This document shows positions 1 through 13,919 of a stretch of 64,000 nt of DNA, one piece after another. The stretch is from Bemisia tabaci. Lineage: Eukaryota > Arthropoda > Insecta > Hemiptera > Aleyrodidae. Each line of letters begins with the position of its first letter. The first letter of the stretch is position 1. Below the pieces are notes generated by a model. The model had not been told where the DNA came from. It did no database searches and saw only the letters and a list, made by a program, of their open reading frames with translations. The translations under genes were made by a program, and so were the position numbers. Location: the NCBI RefSeq assembly GCF_918797505.1, contig NC_092796.1:60356851-60420850 (forward strand). Direction: 5' to 3'.

Positions 1-865
1 AAACGGGACGGAGAGTCAAGGATAATGACGTGCAGTCCTCCCTTGGCGGCGATTTTAGCGGCGCGCCAGCCAGGGAGATCGCACGGGACGGGACCCGAGT
101 AATTGCTGGAGTGTGGCGCGCCTTCAATCCGGCTGGCAGCAACATGCTTACACCCGTGGTCGAATAGTCGTATCACTGCGCCTGCCGTGAATGAGTTCAA
201 ATATCCATTCCTGCACGCGTAAGGAGCGTATTTAGCTCCGACTGCAACGTTGCAGACCTCAACTAATGTCTTATTTTTAATCATTCTTGTTACGAAAACC
301 AAATACAGTTTTTCAAATGAATTTCCGCGGATTTTCTTCAGTCGCCGGAAATTTTGACGCAATATTTTCGCTCGTTTCATACCTCACTAAAAAAATTAGA
401 ATTTAATAAACCCGATCCGAGATTCTGAATCGTTACAATTCAGGGATACACAATCACTCAAATTGTGGTAAAAACGGGACGAGAGTCAAGGATAATGACG
501 TGCAGTCCTCCCTTGGCGGCGATTTTAGCGGCGCGCCAGCCAGGGAGATCGCACGGGACGGGACCCGAGTAATTGCTGGAGTGTGGCGCGCCTTCAATCC
601 GGCTGGCAGCAACATGCTTACACCCGTGGTCGAATAGTCGTATCACTGCGCCTGCCGTGAATGAGTTCAAATATCCATTCCTGCACGCGTAAGGAGCGTA
701 TTTAGCTCCGACTGCAACGTTGCAGACCTCAACTAATGTCTTATTTTTAATCATTCTTGTTACGAAAACCAAATACAGTTTTTCAAATGAATTTCCGCGG
801 ATTTTCTTCAGTCGCCGGAAATTTTGACGCAATATTTTCGCTCGTTTCATACCTCACTAAAAAAA

Positions 866-1321
866 TTAGAATTTAATAAACCCGATCCGAGATTCTGAAT
901 CGTTACAATTCAGGGATACACAATCACTCAAATTGTGGTAAAAACGGGACGGAGAGTCAAGGATAATGACGTGCAGTCCTCCCTTGGCGGCGATTTTAGC
1001 GGCGCGCCAGCCAGGGAGATCGCACGGGACGGGACCCGAGTAATTGCTGGAGTGTGGCGCGCCTTCAATCCGGCTGGCAGCAACATGCTTACACCCGTGG
1101 TCGAATAGTCGTATCACTGCGCCTGCCGTGAATGAGTTCAAATATCCATTCCTGCACGCGTAAGGAGCGTATTTAGCTCCGACTGCAACGTTGCAGACCT
1201 CAACTAATGTCTTATTTTTAATCATTCTTGTTACGAAAACCAAATACAGTTTTTCAAATGAATTTCCGCGGATTTTCTTCAGTCGCCGGAAATTTTGACG
1301 CAATATTTTCGCTCGTTTCAT
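866..1321 (-). other. Open frame spanning nearly a whole satellite monomer (representative copy)
   Basis: On the minus strand each intact monomer carries an ATG frame of 151 codons, filling 456 of about 470 bp. It starts MKRAKILRQNF and ends RIGFIKF. The predicted product has a basic N-terminus, no signal peptide, no clear membrane segment and no family I recognise. The same frame recurs about every 470 bp (for example 1336-1791, 1807-2262, 9345-9800). It is broken by single-base indels or in-frame stops in the first full copy (458-850), the copy at 4694-5092 and most copies between 7.4 and 9.3 kb. Because the copies are near-clones, recurrence alone does not show selection. I list it as a property of the repeat, not as a gene. 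Confidence 0.3.
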
Positions 1322-4300
1322 ACCTCACTAAAAAATTAGAATTTAATAAACCCGATCCGAGATTCTGAATCGTTACAATTCAGGGATACACAATCACTCA
1401 AATTGTGGTAAAAACGGGACGGAGAGTCAAGGATAATGACGTGCAGTCCTCCCTTGGCGGCGATTTTAGCGGCGCGCCAGCCAGGGAGATCGCACGGGAC
1501 GGGACCCGAGTAATTGCTGGAGTGTGGCGCGCCTTCAATCCGGCTGGCAGCAACATGCTTACACCCGTGGTCGAATAGTCGTATCACTGCGCCTGCCGTG
1601 AATGAGTTCAAATATCCATTCCTGCACGCGTAAGGAGCGTATTTAGCTCCGACTGCAACGTTGCAGACCTCAACTAATGTCTTATTTTTAATCATTCTTG
1701 TTACGAAAACCAAATACAGTTTTTCAAATGAATTTCCGCGGATTTTCTTCAGTCGCCGGAAATTTTGACGCAATATTTTCGCTCGTTTCATACCTCACTA
1801 AAAAAATTAGAATTTAATAAACCCGATCCGAGATTCTGAATCGTTACAATTCAGGGATACACAATCACTCAAATTGTGGTAAAAACGGGACGGAGAGTCA
1901 AGGATAATGACGTGCAGTCCTCCCTTGGCGGCGATTTTAGCGGCGCGCCAGCCAGGGAGATCGCACGGGACGGGACCCGAGTAATTGCTGGAGTGTGGCG
2001 CGCCTTCAATCCGGCTGGCAGCAACATGCTTACACCCGTGGTCGAATAGTCGTATCACTGCGCCTGCCGTGAATGAGTTCAAATATCCATTCCTGCACGC
2101 GTAAGGAGCGTATTTAGCTCCGACTGCAACGTTGCAGACCTCAACTAATGTCTTATTTTTAATCATTCTTGTTACGAAAACCAAATACAGTTTTTCAAAT
2201 GAATTTCCGCGGATTTTCTTCAGTCGCCGGAAATTTTGACGCAATATTTTCGCTCGTTTCATACCTCACTAAAAAATTAGAATTTAATAAACCCGATCCG
2301 AGATTCTGAATCGTTACAATTCAGGGATACACAATCACTCAAATTGTGGTAAAAACGGGACGGAGAGTCAAGGATAATGACGTGCAGTCCTCCCTTGGCG
2401 GCGATTTTAGCGGCGCGCCAGCCAGGGAGATCGCACGGGACGGGACCCGAGTAATTGCTGGAGTGTGGCGCGCCTTCAATCCGGCTGGCAGCAACATGCT
2501 TACACCCGTGGTCGAATAGTCGTATCACTGCGCCTGCCGTGAATGAGTTCAAATATCCATTCCTGCACGCGTAAGGAGCGTATTTAGCTCCGACTGCAAC
2601 GTTGCAGACCTCAACTAATGTCTTATTTTTAATCATTCTTGTTACGAAAACCAAATACAGTTTTTCAAATGAATTTCCGCGGATTTTCTTCAGTCGCCGG
2701 AAATTTTGACGCAATATTTTCGCTCGTTTCATACCTCACTAAAAAAATTAGAATTTAATAAACCCGATCCGAGATTCTGAATCGTTACAATTCAGGGATA
2801 CACAATCACTCAAATTGTGGTAAAAACGGGACGGAGAGTCAAGGATAATGACGTGCAGTCCTCCCTTGGCGGCGATTTTAGCGGCGCGCCAGCCAGGGAG
2901 ATCGCACGGGACGGGACCCGAGTAATTGCTGGAGTGTGGCGCGCCTTCAATCCGGCTGGCAGCAACATGCTTACACCCGTGGTCGAATAGTCGTATCACT
3001 GCGCCTGCCGTGAATGAGTTCAAATATCCATTCCTGCACGCGTAAGGAGCGTATTTAGCTCCGACTGCAACGTTGCAGACCTCAACTAATGTCTTATTTT
3101 TAATCATTCTTGTTACGAAAACCAAATACAGTTTTTCAAATGAATTTCCGCGGATTTTCTTCAGTCGCCGGAAATTTTGACGCAATATTTTCGCTCGTTT
3201 CATACCTCACTAAAAAAATTAGAATTTAATAAACCCGATCCGAGATTCTGAATCGTTACAATTCAGGGATACACAATCACTCAAATTGTGGTAAAAACGG
3301 GACGGAGAGTCAAGGATAATGACGTGCAGTCCTCCCTTGGCGGCGATTTTAGCGGCGCGCCAGCCAGGGAGATCGCACGGGACGGGACCCGAGTAATTGC
3401 TGGAGTGTGGCGCGCCTTCAATCCGGCTGGCAGCAACATGCTTACACCCGTGGTCGAATAGTCGTATCACTGCGCCTGCCGTGAATGAGTTCAAATATCC
3501 ATTCCTGCACGCGTAAGGAGCGTATTTAGCTCCGACTGCAACGTTGCAGACCTCAACTAATGTCTTATTTTTAATCATTCTTGTTACGAAAACCAAATAC
3601 AGTTTTTCAAATGAATTTCCGCGGATTTTCTTCAGTCGCCGGAAATTTTGACGCAATATTTTCGCTCGTTTCATACCTCACTAAAAAAATTAGAATTTAA
3701 TAAACCCGATCCGAGATTCTGAATCGTTACAATTCAGGGATACACAATCACTCAAATTGTGGTAAAAACGGGACGGAGAGTCAAGGATAATGACGTGCAG
3801 TCCTCCCTTGGCGGCGATTTTAGCGGCGCGCCAGCCAGGGAGATCGCACGGGACGGGACCCGAGTAATTGCTGGAGTGTGGCGCGCCTTCAATCCGGCTG
3901 GCAGCAACATGCTTACACCCGTGGTCGAATAGTCGTATCACTGCGCCTGCCGTGAATGAGTTCAAATATCCATTCCTGCACGCGTAAGGAGCGTATTTAG
4001 CTCCGACTGCAACGTTGCAGACCTCAACTAATGTCTTATTTTTAATCATTCTTGTTACGAAAACCAAATACAGTTTTTCAAATGAATTTCCGCGGATTTT
4101 CTTCAGTCGCCGGAAATTTTGACGCAATATTTTCGCTCGTTTCATACCTCACTAAAAAAATTAGAATTTAATAAACCCGATCCGAGATTCTGAATCGTTA
4201 CAATTCAGGGATACACAATCACTCAAATTGTGGTAAAAACGGGACGGAGAGTCAAGGATAATGACGTGCAGTCCTCCCTTGGCGGCGATTTTAGCGGCGC

Positions 4301-6959
4301 GCCAGCCAGGGAGATCGCACGGGACGGGACCCGAGTAATTGCTGGAGTGTGGCGCGCCTTCAATCCGGCTGGCAGCAACATGCTTACACCCGTGGTCGAA
4401 TAGTCGTATCACTGCGCCTGCCGTGAATGAGTTCAAATATCCATTCCTGCACGCGTAAGGAGCGTATTTAGCTCCGACTGCAACGTTGCAGACCTCAACT
4501 AATGTCTTATTTTTAATCATTCTTGTTACGAAAACCAAATACAGTTTTTCAAATGAATTTCCGCGGATTTTCTTCAGTCGCCGGAAATTTTGACGCAATA
4601 TTTTCGCTCGTTTCATACCTCATTAAAAAAATTAGAATTTAATAAACCCGATCCGAGATTCTGAATCGTTACAATTCAGGGATACACAATCACTCAAATT
4701 GTGGTAAAAACGGGACGGAGAGTCAAGGATAATGACGTGCAGTCCTCCCTTGCGGCGATTTTAGCGGCGCGCCAGCCAGGGAGATCGCACGGGACGGGAC
4801 CCGAGTAATTGCTGGAGTGTGGCGCGCCTTCAATCCGGCTGGCAGCAACATGCTTACACCCGTGGTCGAATAGTCGTATCACTGCGCCTGCCGTGAATGA
4901 GTTCAAATATCCATTCCTGCACGCGTAAGGAGCGTATTTAGCTCCGACTGCAACGTTGCAGACCTCAACTAATGTCTTATTTTTAATCATTCTTGTTACG
5001 AAAACCAAATACAGTTTTTCAATGAATTTCCGCGGATTTTCTTCAGTCGCCGGAAATTTTGACGCAATATTTTCGCTCGTTTCATACCTCACTAAAAAAA
5101 TTAGAATTTAATAAACCCGATCCGAGATTCTGAATCGTTACAATTCAGGGATACACAATCACTCAAATTGTGGTAAAAACGGGACGGAGAGTCAAGGATA
5201 ATGACGTGCAGTCCTCCCTTGGCGGCGATTTTAGCGGCGCGCCAGCCAGGGAGATCGCACGGGACGGGACCCGAGTAATTGCTGGAGTGTGGCGCGCCTT
5301 CAATCCGGCTGGCAGCAACATGCTTACACCCGTGGTCGAATAGTCGTATCACTGCGCCTGCCGTGAATGAGTTCAAATATCCATTCCTGCACGCGTAAGG
5401 AGCGTATTTAGCTCCGACTGCAACGTTGCAGACCTCAACTAATGTCTTATTTTTAATCATTCTTGTTACGAAAACCAAATACAGTTTTTCAAATGAATTT
5501 CCGCGGATTTTCTTCAGTCGCCGGAAATTTTGACGCAATATTTTCGCTCGTTTCATACCTCACTAAAAAAATTAGAATTTAATAAACCCGATCCGAGATT
5601 CTGAATCGTTACAATTCAGGGATACACAATCACTCAAATTGTGGTAAAAACGGGACGGAGAGTCAAGGATAATGACGTGCAGTCCTCCCTTGGCGGCGAT
5701 TTTAGCGGCGCGCCAGCCAGGGAGATCGCACGGGACGGGACCCGAGTAATTGCTGGAGTGTGGCGCGCCTTCAATCCGGCTGGCAGCAACATGCTTACAC
5801 CCGTGGTCGAATAGTCGTATCACTGCGCCTGCCGTGAATGAGTTCAAATATCCATTCCTGCACGCGTAAGGAGCGTATTTAGCTCCGACTGCAACGTTGC
5901 AGACCTCAACTAATGTCTTATTTTTAATCATTCTTGTTACGAAAACCAAATACAGTTTTTCAAATGAATTTCCGCGGATTTTCTTCAGTCGCCGGAAATT
6001 TTGACGCAATATTTTCGCTCGTTTCATACCTCACTAAAAAAATTAGAATTTAATAAACCCGATCCGAGATTCTGAATCGTTACAATTCAGGGATACACAA
6101 TCACTCAAATTGTGGTAAAAACGGGACGGAGAGTCAAGGATAATGACGTGCAGTCCTCCCTTGGCGGCGATTTTAGCGGCGCGCCAGCCAGGGAGATCGC
6201 ACGGGACGGGACCCGAGTAATTGCTGGAGTGTGGCGCGCCTTCAATCCGGCTGGCAGCAACATGCTTACACCCGTGGTCGAATAGTCGTATCACTGCGCC
6301 TGCCGTGAATGAGTTCAAATATCCATTCCTGCACGCGTAAGGAGCGTATTTAGCTCCGACTGCAACGTTGCAGACCTCAACTAATGTCTTATTTTTAATC
6401 ATTCTTGTTACGAAAACCAAATACAGTTTTTCAAATGAATTTCCGCGGATTTTCTTCAGTCGCCGGAAATTTTGACGCAATATTTTCGCTCGTTTCATAC
6501 CTCACTAAAAAAATTAGAATTTAATAAACCCGATCCGAGATTCTGAATCGTTACAATTCAGGGATACACAATCACTCAAATTGTGGTAAAAACGGGACGG
6601 AGAGTCAAGGATAATGACGTGCAGTCCTCCCTTGGCGGCGATTTTAGCGGCGCGCCAGCCAGGGAGATCGCACGGGACGGGACCCGAGTAATTGCTGGAG
6701 TGTGGCGCGCCTTCAATCCGGCTGGCAGCAACATGCTTACACCCGTGGTCGAATAGTCGTATCACTGCGCCTGCCGTGAATGAGTTCAAATATCCATTCC
6801 TGCACGCGTAAGGAGCGTATTTAGCTCCGACTGCAACGTTGCAGACCTCAACTAATGTCTTATTTTTAATCATTCTTGTTACGAAAACCAAATACAGTTT
6901 TTCAAATGAATTTCCGCGGATTTTCTTCAGTCGCCGGAAATTTTGACGCAATATTTTCG

Positions 6960-9330
6960 CTCGTTTCAAACCTCAAAAAAAAAAAAAAAAAATCTAATAA
7001 ACCCGATCCGAGATTCTGAATCGTTACAATTCAGGATACACAATCACTCAAATTGTGGTAAAAACGGGACGGAGAGTCAAGGATAATGACGTGCAGTCCT
7101 CCCTTGGCGGCGATTTTAGCGGCGCGCCAGCCAGGGAGATCGCACGGGACGGGACCCGAGTAATTGCTGGAGTGTGGCGCGCCTTCAATCCGGCTGGCAG
7201 CAACATGCTTACACCCGTGGTCGAATAGTCGTATCACTGCGCCTGCCGTGAATGAGTTCAAATATCCATTCCTGCACGCGTAAGGAGCGTATTTAGCTCC
7301 GACTGCAACGTTGCAGACCTCAACTAATGTCTTATTTTTAATCATTCTTGTTACGAAAACCAAATACAGTTTTTCAAATGAATTTCCGCGGATTTTCTTC
7401 AGTCGCCGGAAATTTTGACGCAATATTTTCGCTCGTTTCATACCTCACTAAAAAAATTAGAATTTAATAAACCCGATCCGAGATTCTGAATCGTTACAAT
7501 TCAGGGATACACTTTCACTCAAATTGTGGTAAAAATGGGACGGAGAGTCAAGGATAATGACGTGCAGTCCTCCCTTGGCGGCGATTTTAGCGGCGCGCCA
7601 GCCAGGGAGATCGCACGGGACGGGACCCGAGTAATTGCTGGAGTGTGGCGCGCCTTCAATCCGGCTGGCAGCAACATGCTTACACCCGTGGTCGAATAGT
7701 CGTATCACTGCGCCTGCCGTGAATGAGTTCAAATATCCATTCCTGCACGCGTAAGGAGCGTATTTAGCTCCGACTGCAACGTTGCAGACCTCAACTAATG
7801 TCTTATTTTTAATCATTCTTGTTACGAAAACCAACTACAATTTTTCTGATGAATTTCCCCGTATTTTCTTCGGTGGCCGGAAATTTTGACGCAATATTTT
7901 CGCTTGTTTCATACCTCAAAAAAAAAAAAAAAAATGAATCTAATAAACCCGATCCAAGATTCTGAATTGTTACAATTCAGGATACACTTTCACTCAAATT
8001 GTGGTAAAAATGGGACGGAGAGTCAAGGATAATGACGTGCAGTCCTCCCTTGGCGGCGATTTTAGCGGCGCGCCAGCCAGGGAGATCGCACGGGACGGGA
8101 CCCGAGTAATTGCTGGAGTGTGGCGCGCCTTCAATCCGGCTGGCAGCAACATGCTTACACCCGTGGTCGAATAGTCGTATCACTGCGCCTGCCGTAAATG
8201 AGTTCAAATATCCATTCCTGCACGCGTAAGGAGCGTATTTAGCTCCACTGCAACGTTGCAGACCTCAACTAATGTCTTATTTTTAATCATTCTTGTTACG
8301 AAAACCAAATACAGTTTTTCAAATGAATTTCCGCGGATTTTCTTCAGTCGCCGAAATTTTGACGCAAATATTTTCGCTCGTTTCATACCTCACTCAAAAA
8401 ATTAGAATTTAATAAACCCGATCCGAATTCTGAATCGTTACAATTCAGGGATACACATTCACTCAAATTGTGGTAAAAACGGGACGGAGAGTCAAGGATA
8501 ATGACGTGCAGTCCTCCCTTGGCGGCGATTTTAGCGGCGCGCGCGCCAGCCAGGGAGATCGCACGGGACGGGACCCGAGTAATTGCTGGAGTGTGGCGCG
8601 CCTTCAATCCGGCTGGCAGCAACATGCTTACACCCGTGGTCGAATAGTCGTATCACTGCGCCTGCCGTGAATGAGTTCAAATATCCATTCCTGCACGCGT
8701 AAGGAGCGTATTTAGCTCCGACTGCAACGTTGCAGACCTCAACTAATGTCTTATTTTTAATCATTCTTGTTACGAAAACCAAATACAGTTTTCAAATGAA
8801 TTTCCGCGGATTTTCTTCAGTCGCCGGAAATTTTGACGCAATATTTTCGCTCGTTTCATACTCACATAAAAAAATTTAAATTTAATAAACCCGATCCGAG
8901 ATTCTGAATCGTTACAATTCAGGGATACACAATCACTCAAATTGTGGTAAAAACGGGACGGAGAGTCAAGGATAATGACGTGCAGTCCCCCTTGGCGGCG
9001 ATTTTAGCGGCGCGCCAGCCAGGGAGATCGCACGGGACGGGACCCGAGTAATTGCTGGAGTGTGGCGCGCCTTCAATCCGGCTGGCAGCAACATGCTTAC
9101 ACCCTGGTCGAATAGTCGTATCACTGCGCCTGCCGTGAATGAGTTCAAATATCCATTCCTGCACGCGTAAGGAGCGTATTTAGCTCCGACTGCAACGTTG
9201 CAGACCTCAAACTAATGTCTTATTTTTAATCATTCTTGTTACGAAAACCAAATACAGTTTTTCAAATGAATTTCCGCGGATTTTCTTCGGTCGCCGGAAA
9301 TTTTGACGCAATATTTTCGCTCGTTTCATA
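6960..9330. repeat. Diverged block inside the satellite array
   Basis: Monomers here are clearly less uniform than their neighbours. The short A-run is expanded at about 6976-6992 and 7918-7934 and followed by a variant junction. The segment 7830-7875 carries clustered substitutions. Several copies have 1-2 bp indels, such as an extra GC beside the first GGCGCGCC near 8540 and a lost G near 9107. The minus-strand frame is truncated or shifted in most of these copies. Some of the same variants (CAGATGAA, TTCGGTCGCC or TTCGGTGGCC) reappear near 11.6 kb, 12.6 kb and 13.0 kb, which suggests an older subfamily mixed with recently amplified copies. Confidence 0.8.
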
Positions 9331-12300
9331 CCTCACTAAAAAAATTAGAATTTAATAAACCCGATCCGAGATTCTGAATCGTTACAATTCAGGGATACAC
9401 AATCACTCAAATTGTGGTAAAAACGGGACGGAGAGTCAAGGATAATGACGTGCAGTCCTCCCTTGGCGGCGATTTTAGCGGCGCGCCAGCCAGGGAGATC
9501 GCACGGGACGGGACCCGAGTAATTGCTGGAGTGTGGCGCGCCTTCAATCCGGCTGGCAGCAACATGCTTACACCCGTGGTCGAATAGTCGTATCACTGCG
9601 CCTGCCGTGAATGAGTTCAAATATCCATTCCTGCACGCGTAAGGAGCGTATTTAGCTCCGACTGCAACGTTGCAGACCTCAACTAATGTCTTATTTTTAA
9701 TCATTCTTGTTACGAAAACCAAATACAGTTTTTCAAATGAATTTCCGCGGATTTTCTTCAGTCGCCGGAAATTTTGACGCAATATTTTCGCTCGTTTCAT
9801 ACCTCACTAAAAAAATTAGAATTTAATAAACCCGATCCGAGATTCTGAATCGTTACAATTCAGGGATACACAATCACTCAAATTGTGGTAAAAACGGGAC
9901 GGAGAGTCAAGGATAATGACGTGCAGTCCTCCCTTGGCGGCGATTTTAGCGGCGCGCCAGCCAGGGAGATCGCACGGGACGGGACCCGAGTAATTGCTGG
10001 AGTGTGGCGCGCCTTCAATCCGGCTGGCAGCAACATGCTTACACCCGTGGTCGAATAGTCGTATCACTGCGCCTGCCGTGAATGAGTTCAAATATCCATT
10101 CCTGCACGCGTAAGGAGCGTATTTAGCTCCGACTGCAACGTTGCAGACCTCAACTAATGTCTTATTTTTAATCATTCTTGTTACGAAAACCAAATACAGT
10201 TTTTCAAATGAATTTCCGCGGATTTTCTTCAGTCGCCGGAAATTTTGACGCAATATTTTCGCTCGTTTCATACCTCACTAAAAAAATTAGAATTTAATAA
10301 ACCCGATCCGAGATTCTGAATCGTTACAATTCAGGGATACACAATCACTCAAATTGTGGTAAAAACGGGACGGAGAGTCAAGGATAATGACGTGCAGTCC
10401 TCCCTTGGCGGCGATTTTAGCGGCGCGCCAGCCAGGGAGATCGCACGGGACGGGACCCGAGTAATTGCTGGAGTGTGGCGCGCCTTCAATCCGGCTGGCA
10501 GCAACATGCTTACACCCGTGGTCGAATAGTCGTATCACTGCGCCTGCCGTGAATGAGTTCAAATATCCATTCCTGCACGCGTAAGGAGCGTATTTAGCTC
10601 CGACTGCAACGTTGCAGACCTCAACTAATGTCTTATTTTTAATCATTCTTGTTACGAAAACCAAATACAGTTTTTCAAATGAATTTCCGCGGATTTTCTT
10701 CAGTCGCCGGAAATTTTGACGCAATATTTTCGCTCGTTTCATACCTCACTAAAAAAATTAGAATTTAATAAACCCGATCCGAGATTCTGAATCGTTACAA
10801 TTCAGGGATACACAATCACTCAAATTGTGGTAAAAACGGGACGGAGAGTCAAGGATAATGACGTGCAGTCCTCCCTTGGCGGCGATTTTAGCGGCGCGCC
10901 AGCCAGGGAGATCGCACGGGACGGGACCCGAGTAATTGCTGGAGTGTGGCGCGCCTTCAATCCGGCTGGCAGCAACATGCTTACACCCGTGGTCGAATAG
11001 TCGTATCACTGCGCCTGCCGTGAATGAGTTCAAATATCCATTCCTGCACGCGTAAGGAGCGTATTTAGCTCCGACTGCAACGTTGCAGACCTCAACTAAT
11101 GTCTTATTTTTAATCATTCTTGTTACGAAAACCAAATACAGTTTTTCAAATGAATTTCCGCGGATTTTCTTCAGTCGCCGGAAATTTTGACGCAATATTT
11201 TCGCTCGTTTCATACCTCACTAAAAAAATTAGAATTTAATAAACCCGATCCGAGATTCTGAATCGTTACAATTCAGGGATACACAATCACTCAAATTGTG
11301 GTAAAAACGGGACGGAGAGTCAAGGATAATGACGTGCAGTCCTCCCTTGGCGGCGATTTTAGCGGCGCGCCAGCCAGGGAGATCGCACGGGACGGGACCC
11401 GAGTAATTGCTGGAGTGTGGCGCGCCTTCAATCCGGGTGGCAGCAACATGCTTACACCCGTGGTCGAATAGTCGTATCACTGCGCCTGCCGTGAATGAGT
11501 TCAAATATCCATTCCTGCACGCGTAAGGAGCGTATTTAGCTCCGACTGCAACGTTGCAGACCTCAACTAATGTCTTATTTTTAATCATTCTTGTTACGAA
11601 AACCAAATACAGTTTTTCAGATGAATTTCCGCGGATTTTCTTCGGTCGCCGGAAATTTTGACGCAATATTTTCGCTCGTTTCATACCTCACAAAAAAAAA
11701 TTAGAATTTAATAAACCCGATCCGAGATTCTGAATCGTTACAATTCAGGGATACACAATTCACTCAAATTGTGGTAAAAACGGGACGGAGAGTCAAGGAT
11801 AATGACGTGCAGTCCTCCCTTGGCGGCGATTTTAGCGGCGCGCCAGCCAGGGAGATCGCACGGGACGGGACCCGAGTAATTGCTGGAGTGTGGCGCGCCT
11901 TCAATCCGGCTGGCAGCAACATGCTTACACCCGTGGTCGAATAGTCGTATCACTGCGCCTGCCGTGAATGAGTTCAAATATCCATTCCTGCACGCGTAAG
12001 GAGCGTATTTAGCTCCGACTGCAACGTTGCAGACCTCAACTAATGTCTTATTTTTAATCATTCTTGTTACGAAAACCAAATACAGTTTTTCAAATGAATT
12101 TCCGCGGATTTTCTTCAGTCGCCGGAAATTTTGACGCAATATTTTCGCTCGTTTCATACCTCACTAAAAAAATTAGAATTTAATAAACCCGATCCGAGAT
12201 TCTGAATCGTTACAATTCAGGGATACACAATCACTCAAATTGTGGTAAAAACGGGACGGAGAGTCAAGGATAATGACGTGCAGTCCTCCCTTGGCGGCGA

Positions 12301-13419
12301 TTTTAGCGGCGCGCCAGCCAGGGAGATCGCACGGGACGGGACCCGAGTAATTGCTGGAGTGTGGCGCGCCTTCAATCCGGCTGGCAGCAACATGCTTACA
12401 CCCGTGGTCGAATAGTCGTATCACTGCGCCTGCCGTGAATGAGTTCAAATATCCATTCCTGCACGCGTAAGGAGCGTATTTAGCTCCGACTGCAACGTTG
12501 CAGACCTCAACTAATGTCTTATTTTTAATCATTCTTGTTACGAAAACCAAATACAGTTTTTCAAATGAATTTCCGCGGATTTTCTTCGGTCGCCGGAAAT
12601 TTTGACGCAATATTTTCGCTCGTTTCATACCTCACTAAAAAAATTAGAATTTAATAAACCCGATCCGAGATTCTGAATCGTTACAATTCAGGGATACACA
12701 ATCACTCAAATTGTGGTAAAAACGGGACGGAGAGTCAAGGATAATGACGTGCAGTCCTCCCTTGGCGGCGATTTTAGCGGCGCGCCAGCCAGGGAGATCG
12801 CACGGGACGGGACCCGAGTAATTGCTGGAGTGTGGCGCGCCTTCAATCGGCTGGCAGCAACATGCTTACACCCGTGGTCGAATAGTCGTATCACTGCGCC
12901 TGCCGTGAATGAGTTCAAATATCCATTCCTGCACGCGTAAGGAGCGTATTTAGCTCCGACTGCAACGTTGCAGACCTCAACTAATGTCTTATTTTTAATC
13001 ATTCTTGTTACGAAAACCAAATACAGTTTTTCAGATGAATTTCCGCGGATTTTCTTCGGTGGCCGGAAATTTTGACGCAATATTTTCGCTCGTTTCATAC
13101 CTCAACAAAAAAAATTAGAATTTAATAAACCCGATCCGAGATTCTGAATCGTTACAATTCAGGGATACACAATCACTCAAATTGTGGTAAAAACGGGACG
13201 GAGAGTCAAGGATAATGACGTGCAGTCCTCCCTTGGCGGCGATTTTAGCGGCGCGCCAGCCAGGGAGATCGCACGGGACGGGACCCGAGTAATTGCTGGA
13301 GTGTGGCGCGCCTTCAATCCGGCTGGCAGCAACATGCTTACACCCGTGGTCGAATAGTCGTATCACTGCGCCTGCCGTGAATGAGTTCAAATATCCATTC
13401 CTGCACGCGTAAGGAGCGT

Positions 13420-13919
13420 NNNNNNNNNNNNNNNNNNNNNNNNNNNNNNNNNNNNNNNNNNNNNNNNNNNNNNNNNNNNNNNNNNNNNNNNNNNNNNNNN
13501 NNNNNNNNNNNNNNNNNNNNNNNNNNNNNNNNNNNNNNNNNNNNNNNNNNNNNNNNNNNNNNNNNNNNNNNNNNNNNNNNNNNNNNNNNNNNNNNNNNNN
13601 NNNNNNNNNNNNNNNNNNNNNNNNNNNNNNNNNNNNNNNNNNNNNNNNNNNNNNNNNNNNNNNNNNNNNNNNNNNNNNNNNNNNNNNNNNNNNNNNNNNN
13701 NNNNNNNNNNNNNNNNNNNNNNNNNNNNNNNNNNNNNNNNNNNNNNNNNNNNNNNNNNNNNNNNNNNNNNNNNNNNNNNNNNNNNNNNNNNNNNNNNNNN
13801 NNNNNNNNNNNNNNNNNNNNNNNNNNNNNNNNNNNNNNNNNNNNNNNNNNNNNNNNNNNNNNNNNNNNNNNNNNNNNNNNNNNNNNNNNNNNNNNNNNNN
13901 NNNNNNNNNNNNNNNNNNN
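13420..13919. other. Assembly gap (500 N)
   Basis: Exactly 500 N bases. Satellite sequence runs into its left side in mid-monomer and unrelated AT-rich sequence follows on the right. The round number suggests a placeholder of arbitrary length, so the true array edge and copy number are unknown. Any reading frame drawn across it is an artefact. Confidence 0.98.

Larger units (their letters stand above)
1..13419. repeat. 470-bp satellite DNA array (about 28.5 monomers)
   Basis: Head-to-tail tandem array with a period of 470-471 bp; the 1-bp difference comes mostly from the length of one A-run. It begins in mid-monomer at base 1 and is cut by the assembly gap, so neither edge is seen. Most copies differ by zero to a few bases. 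Each monomer has a GC-rich half and an AT-rich half. In the first copy, two GGCGCGCC sites lie at 60-67 and 115-122. A GGAGC/GCTCC stem (223-227 with 235-239, 7-nt loop) is followed by the perfect 14-bp palindrome CTGCAACGTTGCAG (242-255). No similarity to rRNA, tRNA, histone or transposase genes was recognised. Near-identity of neighbours is the usual mark of homogenisation by unequal exchange or amplification. A centromeric or heterochromatic location is possible but not shown. Confidence 0.97.

Noticed and set aside
1..13419. Tandem array as a multigene family of 151-residue proteins, or as a CRISPR array
   Set aside because: Copies are contiguous with no spacers and no flanking non-repeat DNA, frames break with single-base indels, and no domain is recognisable. 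This is satellite DNA; the frame is kept only as an observation.
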